Shown: in pieces, positions 17,663 to 26,517 of the stretch
Layout: each line of letters opens with the position of its first letter
How positions within the stretch are numbered: the first letter of the stretch is position 1
The notes under the pieces: generated by a model
Seen by the model: only the letters and a program-made list of their open reading frames with translations
What the model was told of the DNA's origin: nothing
Database searches by the model: none
Source of the DNA: JAJDGF01 sp031549325
GTDB taxonomy: Bacteria; Bacillota; Clostridia; Christensenellales; Aristaeellaceae
Assembly: GCA_031549325.1 (NCBI GenBank)
Contig: JAVBQA010000058.1
Coordinates: forward strand, 1-64,000
DNA: 64,000 nt
Direction: 5' to 3'
Made by a program: the position numbers and the translations under genes

Positions 17663-17700
17663 TTTTCTCCCGTTGCGCGAAGAGAACCCTATATTCCGGG

Positions 17701-18705
17701 TCACTCCATCGCTTTCTCACAATACTCGCGGTACAGCCGCAGATAGGTTCCATACTGTGCCAGCGTGACGCTCGGCGGCGTTTGGTGGTCAACGGAGGGG
17801 ATAAAACCACCTTTTCGCATCTGGGGCAGCAGCCGCTCAAACTCGGCGCGCATCGCGGTTTCTCCCAGCGGCATCGCCATCTTGTCGTAGTGCCCAATAA
17901 ACAGAAAGTCCGGATGATCTGCCCGTAGCCGCGCGATATCCACGCCCGCCTGGCGCTCCAGCGGCAGCACGCCTTCGATGCCCGCACGCCGGAACCAGGG
18001 AATCATCCGCGTCACATCCCCGTCTGAATCCACAAACACCTTTGTGCCGCGCGATTTGACGAACGGAATCACTTTATGGTAGTACGGCAGCAGGAACTCG
18101 TCGAACATCTCTTCTGACAGCATCGGCCCAAGGTTGTAGCTCATGTCCTCGGCGAACGTCATGAAATCCGGCGTGAATACCTCAAACACCCGCTCAAACA
18201 CGCGCAGCATGTAATCGGAGATGTCGCTGTTGATCCGGTGCAGCAGCTCTGGATTGTCGTAAAACGCGTACAGATGCGGCTCAATCCCCAGCAGGTTGCG
18301 CGGCCCCCAGAAGAAGCCATCCATCGTCACCCAGGTGATGGCTTCACCGCTCTGCTGATGCCGGGCAATGGATTCAATCCGTTCGGAGCTGACCGGATCC
18401 TGGGGATACAGTGTGGGCAGCGCGCGCTCATAGCCCTCCATGTCGAAAATTCTCGGCGCGCCGTGGCTCCCAGGTTTGGGTGTGTCCGCCGTGTCCATGC
18501 GCACCCACAGCTGCATCTGCAGATCCAGCCCCAACTGCCGCTGCAGCGCCTCCCCCTCCGTCAAGCCGCGCGCAGGCCCAATGGACAGCCCCTGCCGCTT
18601 CCAGTTCCCGATGGTTGCGTCCCACCAGCTTGCCCATTCGATCATCGGCAGCCTGTCCGCCGCCTCAAAGCGCATCACGCGCTGAAATCGCTCCCTCGTT
18701 GTCAT
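17701..18705 (-). CDS. Uroporphyrinogen decarboxylase-fold protein (non-heme context)
   Basis: A 334-residue protein of the URO-D superfamily. The N-terminus MTTRERFQRVMRFEAADRLP is the family signature, and the barrel continues with DFMTFAEDMSYNLGPMLSE, KVFVDSDGDVT and FIGHYDKMAM. Its start overlaps the stop of the GH78 gene (TGATG), so the two are translated together. No heme or methyltransferase gene is nearby. URO-D paralogues of this kind are common in clostridial sugar operons and their reaction is unknown. I expect a cytoplasmic role in metabolising a product of the rhamnosidase locus, not heme synthesis. The fold is sure; the function is open. Confidence 0.8.
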   Translation of the reverse strand: MTTRERFQRVMRFEAADRLPMIEWASWWDATIGNWKRQGLSIGPARGLTEGEALQRQLGLDLQMQLWVRMDTADTPKPGSHGAPRIFDMEGYERALPTLYPQDPVSSERIESIARHQQSGEAITWVTMDGFFWGPRNLLGIEPHLYAFYDNPELLHRINSDISDYMLRVFERVFEVFTPDFMTFAEDMSYNLGPMLSEEMFDEFLLPYYHKVIPFVKSRGTKVFVDSDGDVTRMIPWFRRAGIEGVLPLERQAGVDIARLRADHPDFLFIGHYDKMAMPLGETAMRAEFERLLPQMRKGGFIPSVDHQTPPSVTLAQYGTYLRLYREYCEKAME

Positions 18706-21350
18706 CAGAAACCTCTCTTTAGCACGGGCGCGCGCTTGTTGATGCTGTTGCCGCTGGGCTGATATTCATAGCGCCAGACACCGCTGCCCCGCGTGAACAC
18801 ACCGCCTGAGGCCGGCTTGCCGTTCTCCGTGACGCTTGCGCCCTCGGCGTCTGGCAGATGGATCTCGGCCTGCGTGTTGAATGGCACGGTGACTGCGATC
18901 TCAATTTTGCCGTCCGAAAGCGCCCAGCCGCACGCCAACTCGCCGTACTGCGTGCGAACGCTTGCCTTTGCGTGCTGAATGAGGCTGTTCGGCAGCGGCC
19001 GGATCAGGCTCTTCTTGAATCCGGGCGCGCCCTCCACCGGGTTGATGCCGCACATATAGCGATACATCCACTCCACAACCGCGCCCAGCGCATAGTGATT
19101 GAACGAATTCATGTTCACCGCGCCGAACGAGCCATCGGGTTTCAGCGAGTTCCAGCGCTCCCAGATCGTGGTCGCACCCCGCTCTACTTCATACAGCCAG
19201 GACGGGCACTCGTTGTTCAAAAGCAGCTTATAGGCATACTCATTCAGCCCATTTTCGGAAAGCACCGGACACAGCAGCGGCGTGCCGAGAAAGCCGGTTG
19301 TGAGGCGCTGTCCATCGCCGTCAATGCGCTCAGCAAGGTGTTTCACCACGATTGGCCTGTCCTTGGGGAGCAGCATGTCCATGTGCAGTGCGATCAGATC
19401 GGCGGTCTGCGTCTCGGCAGCCACGCGGCCGCCCGGCGTCACAAACTCATGCCGAAACGACTCGCGGACGCGCTTGGCCAGCGCCTCATATTCTTCGGCA
19501 TCCCCTGTTTTCCCCAGCACGCGCGCCGCTTTCGCCACAATGTCGCATGAATACGCGTAGTAGCTGGTGGCCAGCAGCTCGGTGGGCGTAAGCCCGATGA
19601 ACGCGTCGGGGTCGTTCCGGTCCTGCGAAACCCAGTCCCCGATGTGGAAGCCATAGTAGCGGTCAACGCCCTTGGTGTCCTGTGCGCGCATGTACTCCAC
19701 CCAGGCCACCATGCTGTCATACTGCTTTCTCAGAACCGCCTCGTCGCCAAAGTACAGATACAGCATCCAGGGCATCACCGTCGCGGCGTCACCCCAACCG
19801 GTGGTGGTCATTTTCCATTCAGCGGTTCTCTTCAGATAGTTAGGTACCACCACGGGCACGTAACCCGCCTCCTGCTGTTCCTGCCAAAGGTCGAACAGGT
19901 ACTTGTGGTAAAACGCGTCTGCCTCCATGTTCATCGACGCCGAAGCGCAGAATACTTGGCTGTCCCCCGTCCAGCCCAACCGCTCGTCGCGCTGCGGGCA
20001 GTCGGTGGGCACATCCACAAAGTTCCCTTTCTGGCCCCACAGCGCGTTCAGGAACAGCCGGTTCACGCGCTCGTCCGAGCACTCGAAGCGGCCCGTGCGC
20101 TCCATCTCGGAGTGCACCACCTCAGCCGTGAAGTCGTTCAGGTTGACTTCGGCCAGCCCCGAAACCTTTGCAAACCGGAATCCATAGAACGTAAAGCTGG
20201 GCGCATACTCGCGCGGCTGCCCGTCCGAGATATAAATCTCCTCCGCCAGCGCGGTCCTGTAGTTGTCGCGGTAGAACGTGTTGTCCGGATACAGCCACTC
20301 GCCGAACTGCAGCTTGATCCGCGTTCCCGCAGGGGTGTTCGCACGGATCCGCACCCAGCCTGCCATGTTCTGGCCGAAGTCCAGGATCTGTTCGCCCGAG
20401 GGTGATTTGACGAGCTTCACCGGCTTCATCCGATCGTGGATTTTGACCGGCACGGACAGCCGCGCGCGCAGCAGGCGCTTGTCGACCTCGCGCCTGACAG
20501 CGGGCGTCCACCGGGAATCGTCAAAGCCGGGCATATCCCAGCCGTGTTGAATCTTGCGCGCGTCAAAGATTTCGCCGTCATAGATCTCGGCCCTTTGGAA
20601 CGGGCTTTCGCCCGCCTTCCAGCTGGTGTCGGTTAGGATCGCTTCCTCGGTTCCATCCTGATAGCGCACGCGCAGCTCCGCGATGAACGCGCACGCATCG
20701 CCATACAGCCCATGGCGCTCAGGGATGCCCGGCCAGTTCACGCGGCCCTTGTAGTAACCGTTGCCAAGCAGCGCGCCGATGGCATTGGCGCCCGACGACA
20801 GCAGCTCCGTCACGTCATAGGTCTGGTATTGGATCCAGTGGTCGTAGGCGGTAAACCCGGGCATCAACTGCTCCTCCGTCACGTCCCGGCCGTTGATGCG
20901 CGCGCGATACAGCCCCACGCCGCTCGCGTAGAGCCGCGCTGACCGAATCGGTCCCTTGAGCCCAAATTCCTTGCGCAGGAGCGGCAGGTCCACTTCCCCG
21001 CCGATCCAATCCGCGTCCCAGCGCTCGCCGTAGCGCCCGGTCTCAAAGAATGCGGGCTCGCTGAAACCGCTGGGCTGATCCGCCTCGTCCCACACCATGA
21101 CGCGCCAATGATAACGCGTCATCGGCGCAGGGACGATCTCGGGGCACACGCCCACGCTCTGGTCGGAATCCACCCTATCCGTGTCGAACAGCATCCGCGA
21201 GAAGCCGGCGTCCGACGCGATCTGCAGCCGGTACGCGCTTTGGCGCTTGTTTTCTCCGGGCGCCTCCACCACCCAGCCCAGAACCGGCTTGTCAAAGTCA
21301 AACCCGACCGGGTTTTGCATGTAGTCTGTGCGCAATTTGCTGATGTTCAT
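18705..21350 (-). CDS. Alpha-L-rhamnosidase, GH78
   Basis: 881-residue glycosidase releasing L-rhamnose from rhamnosides. The N-terminal beta domains include GLYRARINGRDVTEEQLMPG and QILDFGQNMAGWVRI. The (alpha/alpha)6 catalytic domain begins near residue 420 with the GH78 hallmark DCPQRDERLGWTGDSQVF and continues with TTGWGDAATVMPWMLY and WERWNSLKPDGSFG. The C-terminal beta domain is present. No signal peptide, so it acts on imported oligosaccharides. The ATG follows AGGAGG. It lies downstream of the GH106-like gene and overlaps the URO-D-fold gene by one base. Confidence 0.92.
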   Translation of the reverse strand: MNISKLRTDYMQNPVGFDFDKPVLGWVVEAPGENKRQSAYRLQIASDAGFSRMLFDTDRVDSDQSVGVCPEIVPAPMTRYHWRVMVWDEADQPSGFSEPAFFETGRYGERWDADWIGGEVDLPLLRKEFGLKGPIRSARLYASGVGLYRARINGRDVTEEQLMPGFTAYDHWIQYQTYDVTELLSSGANAIGALLGNGYYKGRVNWPGIPERHGLYGDACAFIAELRVRYQDGTEEAILTDTSWKAGESPFQRAEIYDGEIFDARKIQHGWDMPGFDDSRWTPAVRREVDKRLLRARLSVPVKIHDRMKPVKLVKSPSGEQILDFGQNMAGWVRIRANTPAGTRIKLQFGEWLYPDNTFYRDNYRTALAEEIYISDGQPREYAPSFTFYGFRFAKVSGLAEVNLNDFTAEVVHSEMERTGRFECSDERVNRLFLNALWGQKGNFVDVPTDCPQRDERLGWTGDSQVFCASASMNMEADAFYHKYLFDLWQEQQEAGYVPVVVPNYLKRTAEWKMTTTGWGDAATVMPWMLYLYFGDEAVLRKQYDSMVAWVEYMRAQDTKGVDRYYGFHIGDWVSQDRNDPDAFIGLTPTELLATSYYAYSCDIVAKAARVLGKTGDAEEYEALAKRVRESFRHEFVTPGGRVAAETQTADLIALHMDMLLPKDRPIVVKHLAERIDGDGQRLTTGFLGTPLLCPVLSENGLNEYAYKLLLNNECPSWLYEVERGATTIWERWNSLKPDGSFGAVNMNSFNHYALGAVVEWMYRYMCGINPVEGAPGFKKSLIRPLPNSLIQHAKASVRTQYGELACGWALSDGKIEIAVTVPFNTQAEIHLPDAEGASVTENGKPASGGVFTRGSGVWRYEYQPSGNSINKRAPVLKRGF

Positions 21351-21494
21351 GGGTATCCTCCTGTTGCCGCTAGGGCATAGTCCCCCGCCGCTCGCACGGG
21401 TTCCAAAGTTGTGAACGAACGCGGCCCGCCCCTGCGGAGCAGAGTCCCGCAGGACGCTGTACCTGCATGGCGGGCAGCGTCGGTTTGCGCCGTT

Positions 21495-24400
21495 TTATTT
21501 CACCTCCGGCGACTTCAGCACGCCCTGTTCCCAGAACTTATACTCGTAAGTCCATTCCTCGTTCACGCTGCGCCAGGAGTTCGGGCCCCACCAGTAACCC
21601 TCCGCGCGGCTCACGTTGTGCAACTGGCCGAACGTGTTCACGCGGCAGCCATAGTAGTTGATATCCAGCTTGTGCACTCCGGGCTTCACATCGAACGTCG
21701 CCCGGTACGGCGCGAAGATGAGCGGCTTTTCCAGCCCGCCCACGCTGCAGGACAGCATGGAACCCCGGTAGCTGCTGGCCTCGACCTCGATCTCACCACC
21801 CTGGGCGGAAGCCTCCAGATGGTACACGATGTTGCCGCCGTAGAAAGGCAACCCCTGGCGCGTGATGTCGCCAAACGCCAGCTCGCGCACCGGCGCGCCG
21901 AGCGTTCTGCAGCAGCCGTCCACCCGCACGCTGAAATCGCCGATCAGGTACAGGCATTCGAGGTCAACCTTGCGTCCATAGCGGTACTCGACTTCGACCA
22001 CGTTGCCGCCCAGCATCAGCTCGGGCAGCGGAATCGTGACGATGCACTTGTCCACATACCAGCCGTCCGGCTTCACGGGTATGTCCGCGCCGTTCAGCCG
22101 CACCCTCGCGATGTCCGGCCGCTCCAGCGCCAGCTTGGCGCCCGCGATGGGCAGCGCGCAGTCAAAGTGCGCGCGCAGCCGCACGGTGTGAGGCGTGCTC
22201 TCGTCGTTCTCCACCCAGGGCTGGGCGACGGCCTCCATGCGCAGCGGCAGATCGAGCTCCTTGCGCAGCTGATTGTCCAGCTTCAGGATCTCCTCCAGCG
22301 GGCGGTATTCCCCACTGTCCAGCGCGTACTCAAACAGATCCAGCAACAACACATTGGGTTCGCTGAGCGTGACCGGCGCGCGGCCGAGAAACCGCTGGAT
22401 GCCGCCCGCCACCGCGTCCAGCATCCGTCCGGGCGCGCCCACCTGACTGATGGCAGCCAGTTTTGGCGGGGCCACGGGCGTGCCGGTAGGCTGCCTGGTG
22501 AGCTTCAGCAACAGGCTGTCGTGATCGTAGAATGGGTAGCTGAGGATCGTCCATCCGCTTGATTGCTCGCACTGGAGCGGCACGGTCTGCCCGCTCATCG
22601 TGTCGTACAGCGTCAGCGCCCACTCGCCCCGAATCTTAAAGCGCAGCGTGTCACCAGCCACCAGATCCTTGTTTTTCGGATCGCGGCAATGGGCCACGAA
22701 CAGCCAGCGCTCGCCGTTTTCGTCGCGCAGCTGATAGAACAGGTTGTCCGTTCGGGAGCCGGAGCTGTCCCGAATGTCCAGCTCACGCAGGCCCTCCAGC
22801 GCGTTCAGCAGCTGGATGCGCTCGAACCCGACATGTTCGCAGGCGTCGTACAGCAGCTGGCCGCGGGCGCTCGTCACCACGTCTTCGTAAATTGGCGCGT
22901 CGCCCATAAACAGCACGCGGCCGCCCGCCTTGTGGAACGCCTCCAGCCTGTCCAGCGTGGTCTTGCGCAGCGTCTCGCAGCCGGGCACGATCACCACATC
23001 ATAGCGCATTTTGCCAACGGGGAACGTTTTCGCCGCCGCGTCCTTCACATCGCATTGGCCGGGCAACAGCGACTCGCAGATAAAATCGAAGTCCATCAGA
23101 CCCTCCAGCAGCCAGCTGGTCACACCCTTGAACTGTTCGTCCTTCTGCTCGCGCACGGCGCGCGTGTTTTCCTTCGCTCCCCAGTGCAGCCAGTAGCTCT
23201 CAATCGGGTGGATCACGCCGATGCGCGCGATGGGCTTGCCGCGCGTCATGGCGGTGTTTACGCGGGCGAAGTGGTCTTCCACCCGCTTGTACTGACCGTG
23301 CCACGGCGCTTGATAGTTGAACGTGCCCGGGTAGTCGCGCTTGGCCTCGCCGTTCATGGACACCCAGGACAGGTGCGGCACGCGCACCGTGACCCCGAGC
23401 GCCGCCTGCCAGTCGCCCTGCACCTTGTGACCGCGGAAATCGAAATCCCAGTTGGTGACGCCGTAAAGCTCGCTCATCACGCCCGGATTACCGTGCTGGT
23501 GGCACGCCGACTGGGCCTGCTTGGCGGTGGTGTATTCGTAGCGGTTGCACAGCATGTCGATGCCCGGCAGCTGGAAGCCCCTGTAGCTTCTCATGGCCTC
23601 GCCCAGCGCCATGGTCTGGGTGTAGAGCGTGGGTTCCTCCATCATGTGGCCGGTCAGCATCAGGTTATGCTTTTTGCACCAGTCGCCGCACTGGTCGGCA
23701 AACGCCTGCGCAAACCGCTCCGAGATGTGGTCGTGGTAGCGGTAGCGCGCCAAGGACGCGCCCTCGGGAATTTCCCACAACAGCTCAGGCAGCGTATCCA
23801 GCACGTCCGCGCCGTAGGCCGCTTGGTAGGTCTCGGGCAGCGTAGGCGTCCAGGGCAGCGTCACGTCGCGCGCCTCCTGGGCGTAGTCCAGCGTGGTCTT
23901 GTGCGAGAACTGCGGCTCATCGGTGAAGATGGCGGGCACAACGCCGCCAAAATCCTTCGCGAAGTACTGATGATAGCGGTCATAGGTCACGCGAATGAAT
24001 TCCTGAATCGTCTCGGGGTTCAGCGTGTCCGCATAAGCCTGGTTGTTGAACCAGGGGTTGGCCTCGGCGGTTTCCATGTAGGCGTACAGCTTAAAGCCTT
24101 CGGCGGCGGCGTGCTCGCCGATGCGGCGGTACCGCGCAAGGCTGCCGTCCGCGCCCAGCGCCACGTCGTAGCACGCCAGCAGCACGCCGTTCTCGGTGCG
24201 CATGGACGTGGCCTTCGATTGCACCAGCCGCTTGGCCGTAGCGCCCTGGCCGTAGGGCACGCGGGTCAGCAACAGGTGGCGAATCCTGTGCTCCTTGTTC
24301 TTGGTGACGATGCCGCCCGCCGCGCCGGAGGGCCAGCGGTCCTCGTCGTACAGCCAGGCCAGCATCTCGTCCCCGCGCGCCTTTTCAACGCAGGCCTTGA

Positions 24401-24623
24401 CCAGCTCCATGTATTCGTCGCTCAGGTAATCGGTGGCCATGCCGGTTCGCACGTGCATGTGGAAGCCGCCGTAGCCCATGTTTCTGAGCACGTCGATCTG
24501 GGCGAGCAGCTCATCCTTCTCGAGTTTGCAGTTCCACGCCCAAAACGGCGTGCCGCGATACTCCGCAGTGGGCTCCCTAAACAGTTGGGCGTCGAGCGGC
24601 TTGCTCAGCTTGGGATACAACAT
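21495..24623 (-). CDS. GH106-like glycoside hydrolase (probable alpha-L-rhamnosidase)
   Basis: 1042-residue protein. The N-terminus PFWAWNCKLEKDELLAQIDV and MGYGGFHMHVRTG, then LYDEDRWPSGAAGG, match the GH106-type barrel. Members remove rhamnose from pectic rhamnogalacturonan. Other barrel landmarks are IFTDEPQFSH and LTGHMMEEPT, with candidate acidic catalytic residues. The C-terminal third is beta-rich and carbohydrate-binding-like. No signal peptide is seen. The ATG follows AAGGAGG. It is placed directly after a CUT1 permease and before GH78, so the locus probably takes in rhamnosyl-oligosaccharides and removes rhamnose inside the cell. A different activity within the same clan cannot be excluded. 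Confidence 0.75.
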   Translation of the reverse strand: MLYPKLSKPLDAQLFREPTAEYRGTPFWAWNCKLEKDELLAQIDVLRNMGYGGFHMHVRTGMATDYLSDEYMELVKACVEKARGDEMLAWLYDEDRWPSGAAGGIVTKNKEHRIRHLLLTRVPYGQGATAKRLVQSKATSMRTENGVLLACYDVALGADGSLARYRRIGEHAAAEGFKLYAYMETAEANPWFNNQAYADTLNPETIQEFIRVTYDRYHQYFAKDFGGVVPAIFTDEPQFSHKTTLDYAQEARDVTLPWTPTLPETYQAAYGADVLDTLPELLWEIPEGASLARYRYHDHISERFAQAFADQCGDWCKKHNLMLTGHMMEEPTLYTQTMALGEAMRSYRGFQLPGIDMLCNRYEYTTAKQAQSACHQHGNPGVMSELYGVTNWDFDFRGHKVQGDWQAALGVTVRVPHLSWVSMNGEAKRDYPGTFNYQAPWHGQYKRVEDHFARVNTAMTRGKPIARIGVIHPIESYWLHWGAKENTRAVREQKDEQFKGVTSWLLEGLMDFDFICESLLPGQCDVKDAAAKTFPVGKMRYDVVIVPGCETLRKTTLDRLEAFHKAGGRVLFMGDAPIYEDVVTSARGQLLYDACEHVGFERIQLLNALEGLRELDIRDSSGSRTDNLFYQLRDENGERWLFVAHCRDPKNKDLVAGDTLRFKIRGEWALTLYDTMSGQTVPLQCEQSSGWTILSYPFYDHDSLLLKLTRQPTGTPVAPPKLAAISQVGAPGRMLDAVAGGIQRFLGRAPVTLSEPNVLLLDLFEYALDSGEYRPLEEILKLDNQLRKELDLPLRMEAVAQPWVENDESTPHTVRLRAHFDCALPIAGAKLALERPDIARVRLNGADIPVKPDGWYVDKCIVTIPLPELMLGGNVVEVEYRYGRKVDLECLYLIGDFSVRVDGCCRTLGAPVRELAFGDITRQGLPFYGGNIVYHLEASAQGGEIEVEASSYRGSMLSCSVGGLEKPLIFAPYRATFDVKPGVHKLDINYYGCRVNTFGQLHNVSRAEGYWWGPNSWRSVNEEWTYEYKFWEQGVLKSPEVK

Positions 24624-24656
24624 GGTGGCATCCTCCTTACCTTCCTCTTGGGTTGT

Positions 24657-25499
24657 CTACGCCTTCAGCGCGCCGGCAGTCATGCCGGCGACGATCTTTT
24701 TGTTGAAGAAGATGAACATGATCAGCGGCGGAATCGAGATCAGCATGACGTCCGCAAACAGCAGGTTCCACTGGCTGAGATACATGCCGTTGAAGTTATA
24801 CAGCGAGAGCTGCACCGTGACGTTCTTCGCGCCCGGCAGAAAGTACAGCGGGTTTACGAAGTCGTTGTAGATGTTCACGCCGGTGAGGATGACGATCGTG
24901 ATCGTGACCGGCTTCAGGATCGGATAGATGATCTGGAAGAACAGCCTGAGCTTTGTGCAGCCGTCGATGATGGCCGCCTCGTCCAGCTCGCGCGGAATCG
25001 TGACCATAAACCCCCGGTACAGGTTGACAGAGAATGCGAAGCTGAGCGCCGTCTCCACAAACGCCATGCCGTACAGCGTCTTGTATACGCCGATGCCCTG
25101 CATAACCCAGATCGTGGGCACAATCGCAGGCGGAATCATCAGCCCTGTCAGCACCAGCATGTTGATGAACGTGATCGCCTTGCCGCGCCGCCGCTGCAGC
25201 ACAAAGCCGCACATGGAACAGAACGTGGTCAGCATCACGACCGACATGGCCGTGATCATCAGGCTGTTGACAAAGCCCCGAATCACGGCGAAGTCGGAAG
25301 TCTGCAGAACCGCCGTATAGTTCTCAGCGAACTGCATCACCGAAGGCCAGCTCATGTTCATCACGGCGGCCTCGCCCGACGTCTTGAGCGAGTTGACGAT
25401 GATGAAATAGTACGGAACGCCGTAGATCATGATGGTGAGCAGCACCGCCAGCGCCTGGGCTCCGATGATGGCTGCTTTTTTGGCGGGAGATACGACCAT
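24657..25499 (-). CDS. ABC sugar permease, MalG type (CUT1)
   Basis: 280-residue membrane subunit with six segments. EAA loop: DEAAIIDGCTKLRLFFQIIYP. The C-terminus KKIVAGMTAGALKA is typical. The start ATG overlaps the stop of the preceding permease (TTTGATG) and sits nine bases after GGAGG, so the two are translationally coupled. Followed by the GH106-like gene 33 bases later. Predicted cargo: rhamnose-containing oligosaccharides. Confidence 0.88.
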   Translation of the reverse strand: MVVSPAKKAAIIGAQALAVLLTIMIYGVPYYFIIVNSLKTSGEAAVMNMSWPSVMQFAENYTAVLQTSDFAVIRGFVNSLMITAMSVVMLTTFCSMCGFVLQRRRGKAITFINMLVLTGLMIPPAIVPTIWVMQGIGVYKTLYGMAFVETALSFAFSVNLYRGFMVTIPRELDEAAIIDGCTKLRLFFQIIYPILKPVTITIVILTGVNIYNDFVNPLYFLPGAKNVTVQLSLYNFNGMYLSQWNLLFADVMLISIPPLIMFIFFNKKIVAGMTAGALKA

Positions 25500-26368
25500 C
25501 AAAGATCGACCTCCTTCCGGGTGAGCATGTACCACAGCGGGAAGGCCAGCAGCCCCACCAGCAGGAACATGATCACGTTGCCCGCGGTGGCCAGCCCATA
25601 GAATCCGGCGGTGTACATCTTGTAATTGACCGATGCAAGCAGCTCTGTGGCAAAGCCCGGACCGCCCTTGGTCATCGCCCAGACCAGGTCAAACGTGCGC
25701 AGGCCGCCGATGAAGCTCAGGATGATGACCGAGTTCATCGCCGGGCGCGACAGCGGCATCGTGATGTGCCAGAACCGCCCAAACCCACTGGTGCCATCAA
25801 TCGAGGCGGCCTCGTAGTACTGGCTGGGAATGGACATGATGCCCGCGATGTAAATCACAGTGGCCACGCCCACGCCCTTCCACACATCCACCACGATCAC
25901 CGAATACAGCGCCAGATTCACGTTGCCCAGCCAGTCGGGTCCCTGGACGCCGATGTTGGACAGCGCTGTGTTGATCACGCCCCGCGTGGGATGCATCAAC
26001 GAGGTGAACGCAAAGCCAATCGCGATCGTGGACAACAGATTTGGAAAAAACAACACCGAGCGCAGATACCCCCGGATCTTGAGCGCGCCCGAAGAGAGCA
26101 GCGCGCCAAAAATCAGCCCCAGCAGCACCTTGGAGCCGCTGGTGAGAAACGCGTAGCGCAGCGTGTTGAGAAATGCCGTCAGCTGATTGGACTCGGTAAA
26201 GAAGGTGACAAAGTTTTCGAGCCCAACGAATTCCCAGCTCGTCAGCCGCCACAGCGTCATGCTGAAAAACAGCGACGCTACCGTGGGCAGCAGATAGAAG
26301 ATAAAGAAGATCAAACCGCCCGGCAACAGGAACCAAAGCGAGTAAGTCTTGCGCTCCAGAGCACCCAT
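25499..26368 (-). CDS. ABC sugar permease, MalF type (CUT1)
   Basis: 289-residue partner permease. The EAA loop reads YEAASIDGTSGFGRFWHITMP, and the phrase TKGGPGFATELLA is common in MalF-type subunits. The start is the ATG at 26366-26368 behind GGGGAG; a longer upstream reading has no ribosome site. It ends by overlapping the MalG-type gene. Confidence 0.88.
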   Translation of the reverse strand: MGALERKTYSLWFLLPGGLIFFIFYLLPTVASLFFSMTLWRLTSWEFVGLENFVTFFTESNQLTAFLNTLRYAFLTSGSKVLLGLIFGALLSSGALKIRGYLRSVLFFPNLLSTIAIGFAFTSLMHPTRGVINTALSNIGVQGPDWLGNVNLALYSVIVVDVWKGVGVATVIYIAGIMSIPSQYYEAASIDGTSGFGRFWHITMPLSRPAMNSVIILSFIGGLRTFDLVWAMTKGGPGFATELLASVNYKMYTAGFYGLATAGNVIMFLLVGLLAFPLWYMLTRKEVDL

Positions 26369-26434
26369 AGCAACTCCCCTTCCCGCCACTGCACGCGCGA
26401 CACATGCGCGCACCGGTGTGAAGCATACGCCGAA

Positions 26435-26456
26435 GGGGGTAAATTGCTTTACCCCC
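26435..26456 (-). promoter_or_regulatory. Intercistronic hairpin after binding-protein gene
   Basis: On the minus strand GGGGGTAAA, a GCAA loop and TTTACCCCC form a perfect 9-pair stem closed by a GNRA tetraloop. It lies 61 bases after the binding-protein stop and 66 before the permease start. No U-tract follows, so it probably protects or attenuates the mRNA, giving more binding protein than permease. Confidence 0.6.
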
Positions 26457-26517
26457 TCGTGTGGTTAGATCACGTCGTACATCGCAGGGGTGCGCGCCCG
26501 CTGCGCGTCACGCCCGG

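Noticed and set aside
17701..18705. Heme biosynthesis gene hemE
   Set aside because: It has the fold, but the context is a rhamnosidase operon and it belongs to the divergent URO-D-like group; calling it HemE would be unsafe.
22563..25601. 1012-codon open frame on the plus strand opposite the GH106-like gene and permease
   Set aside because: It lies antisense to well-supported genes, is rich in Arg, His, Gln and Ala with no domain pattern, and is explained by the GC codon bias of the real genes.
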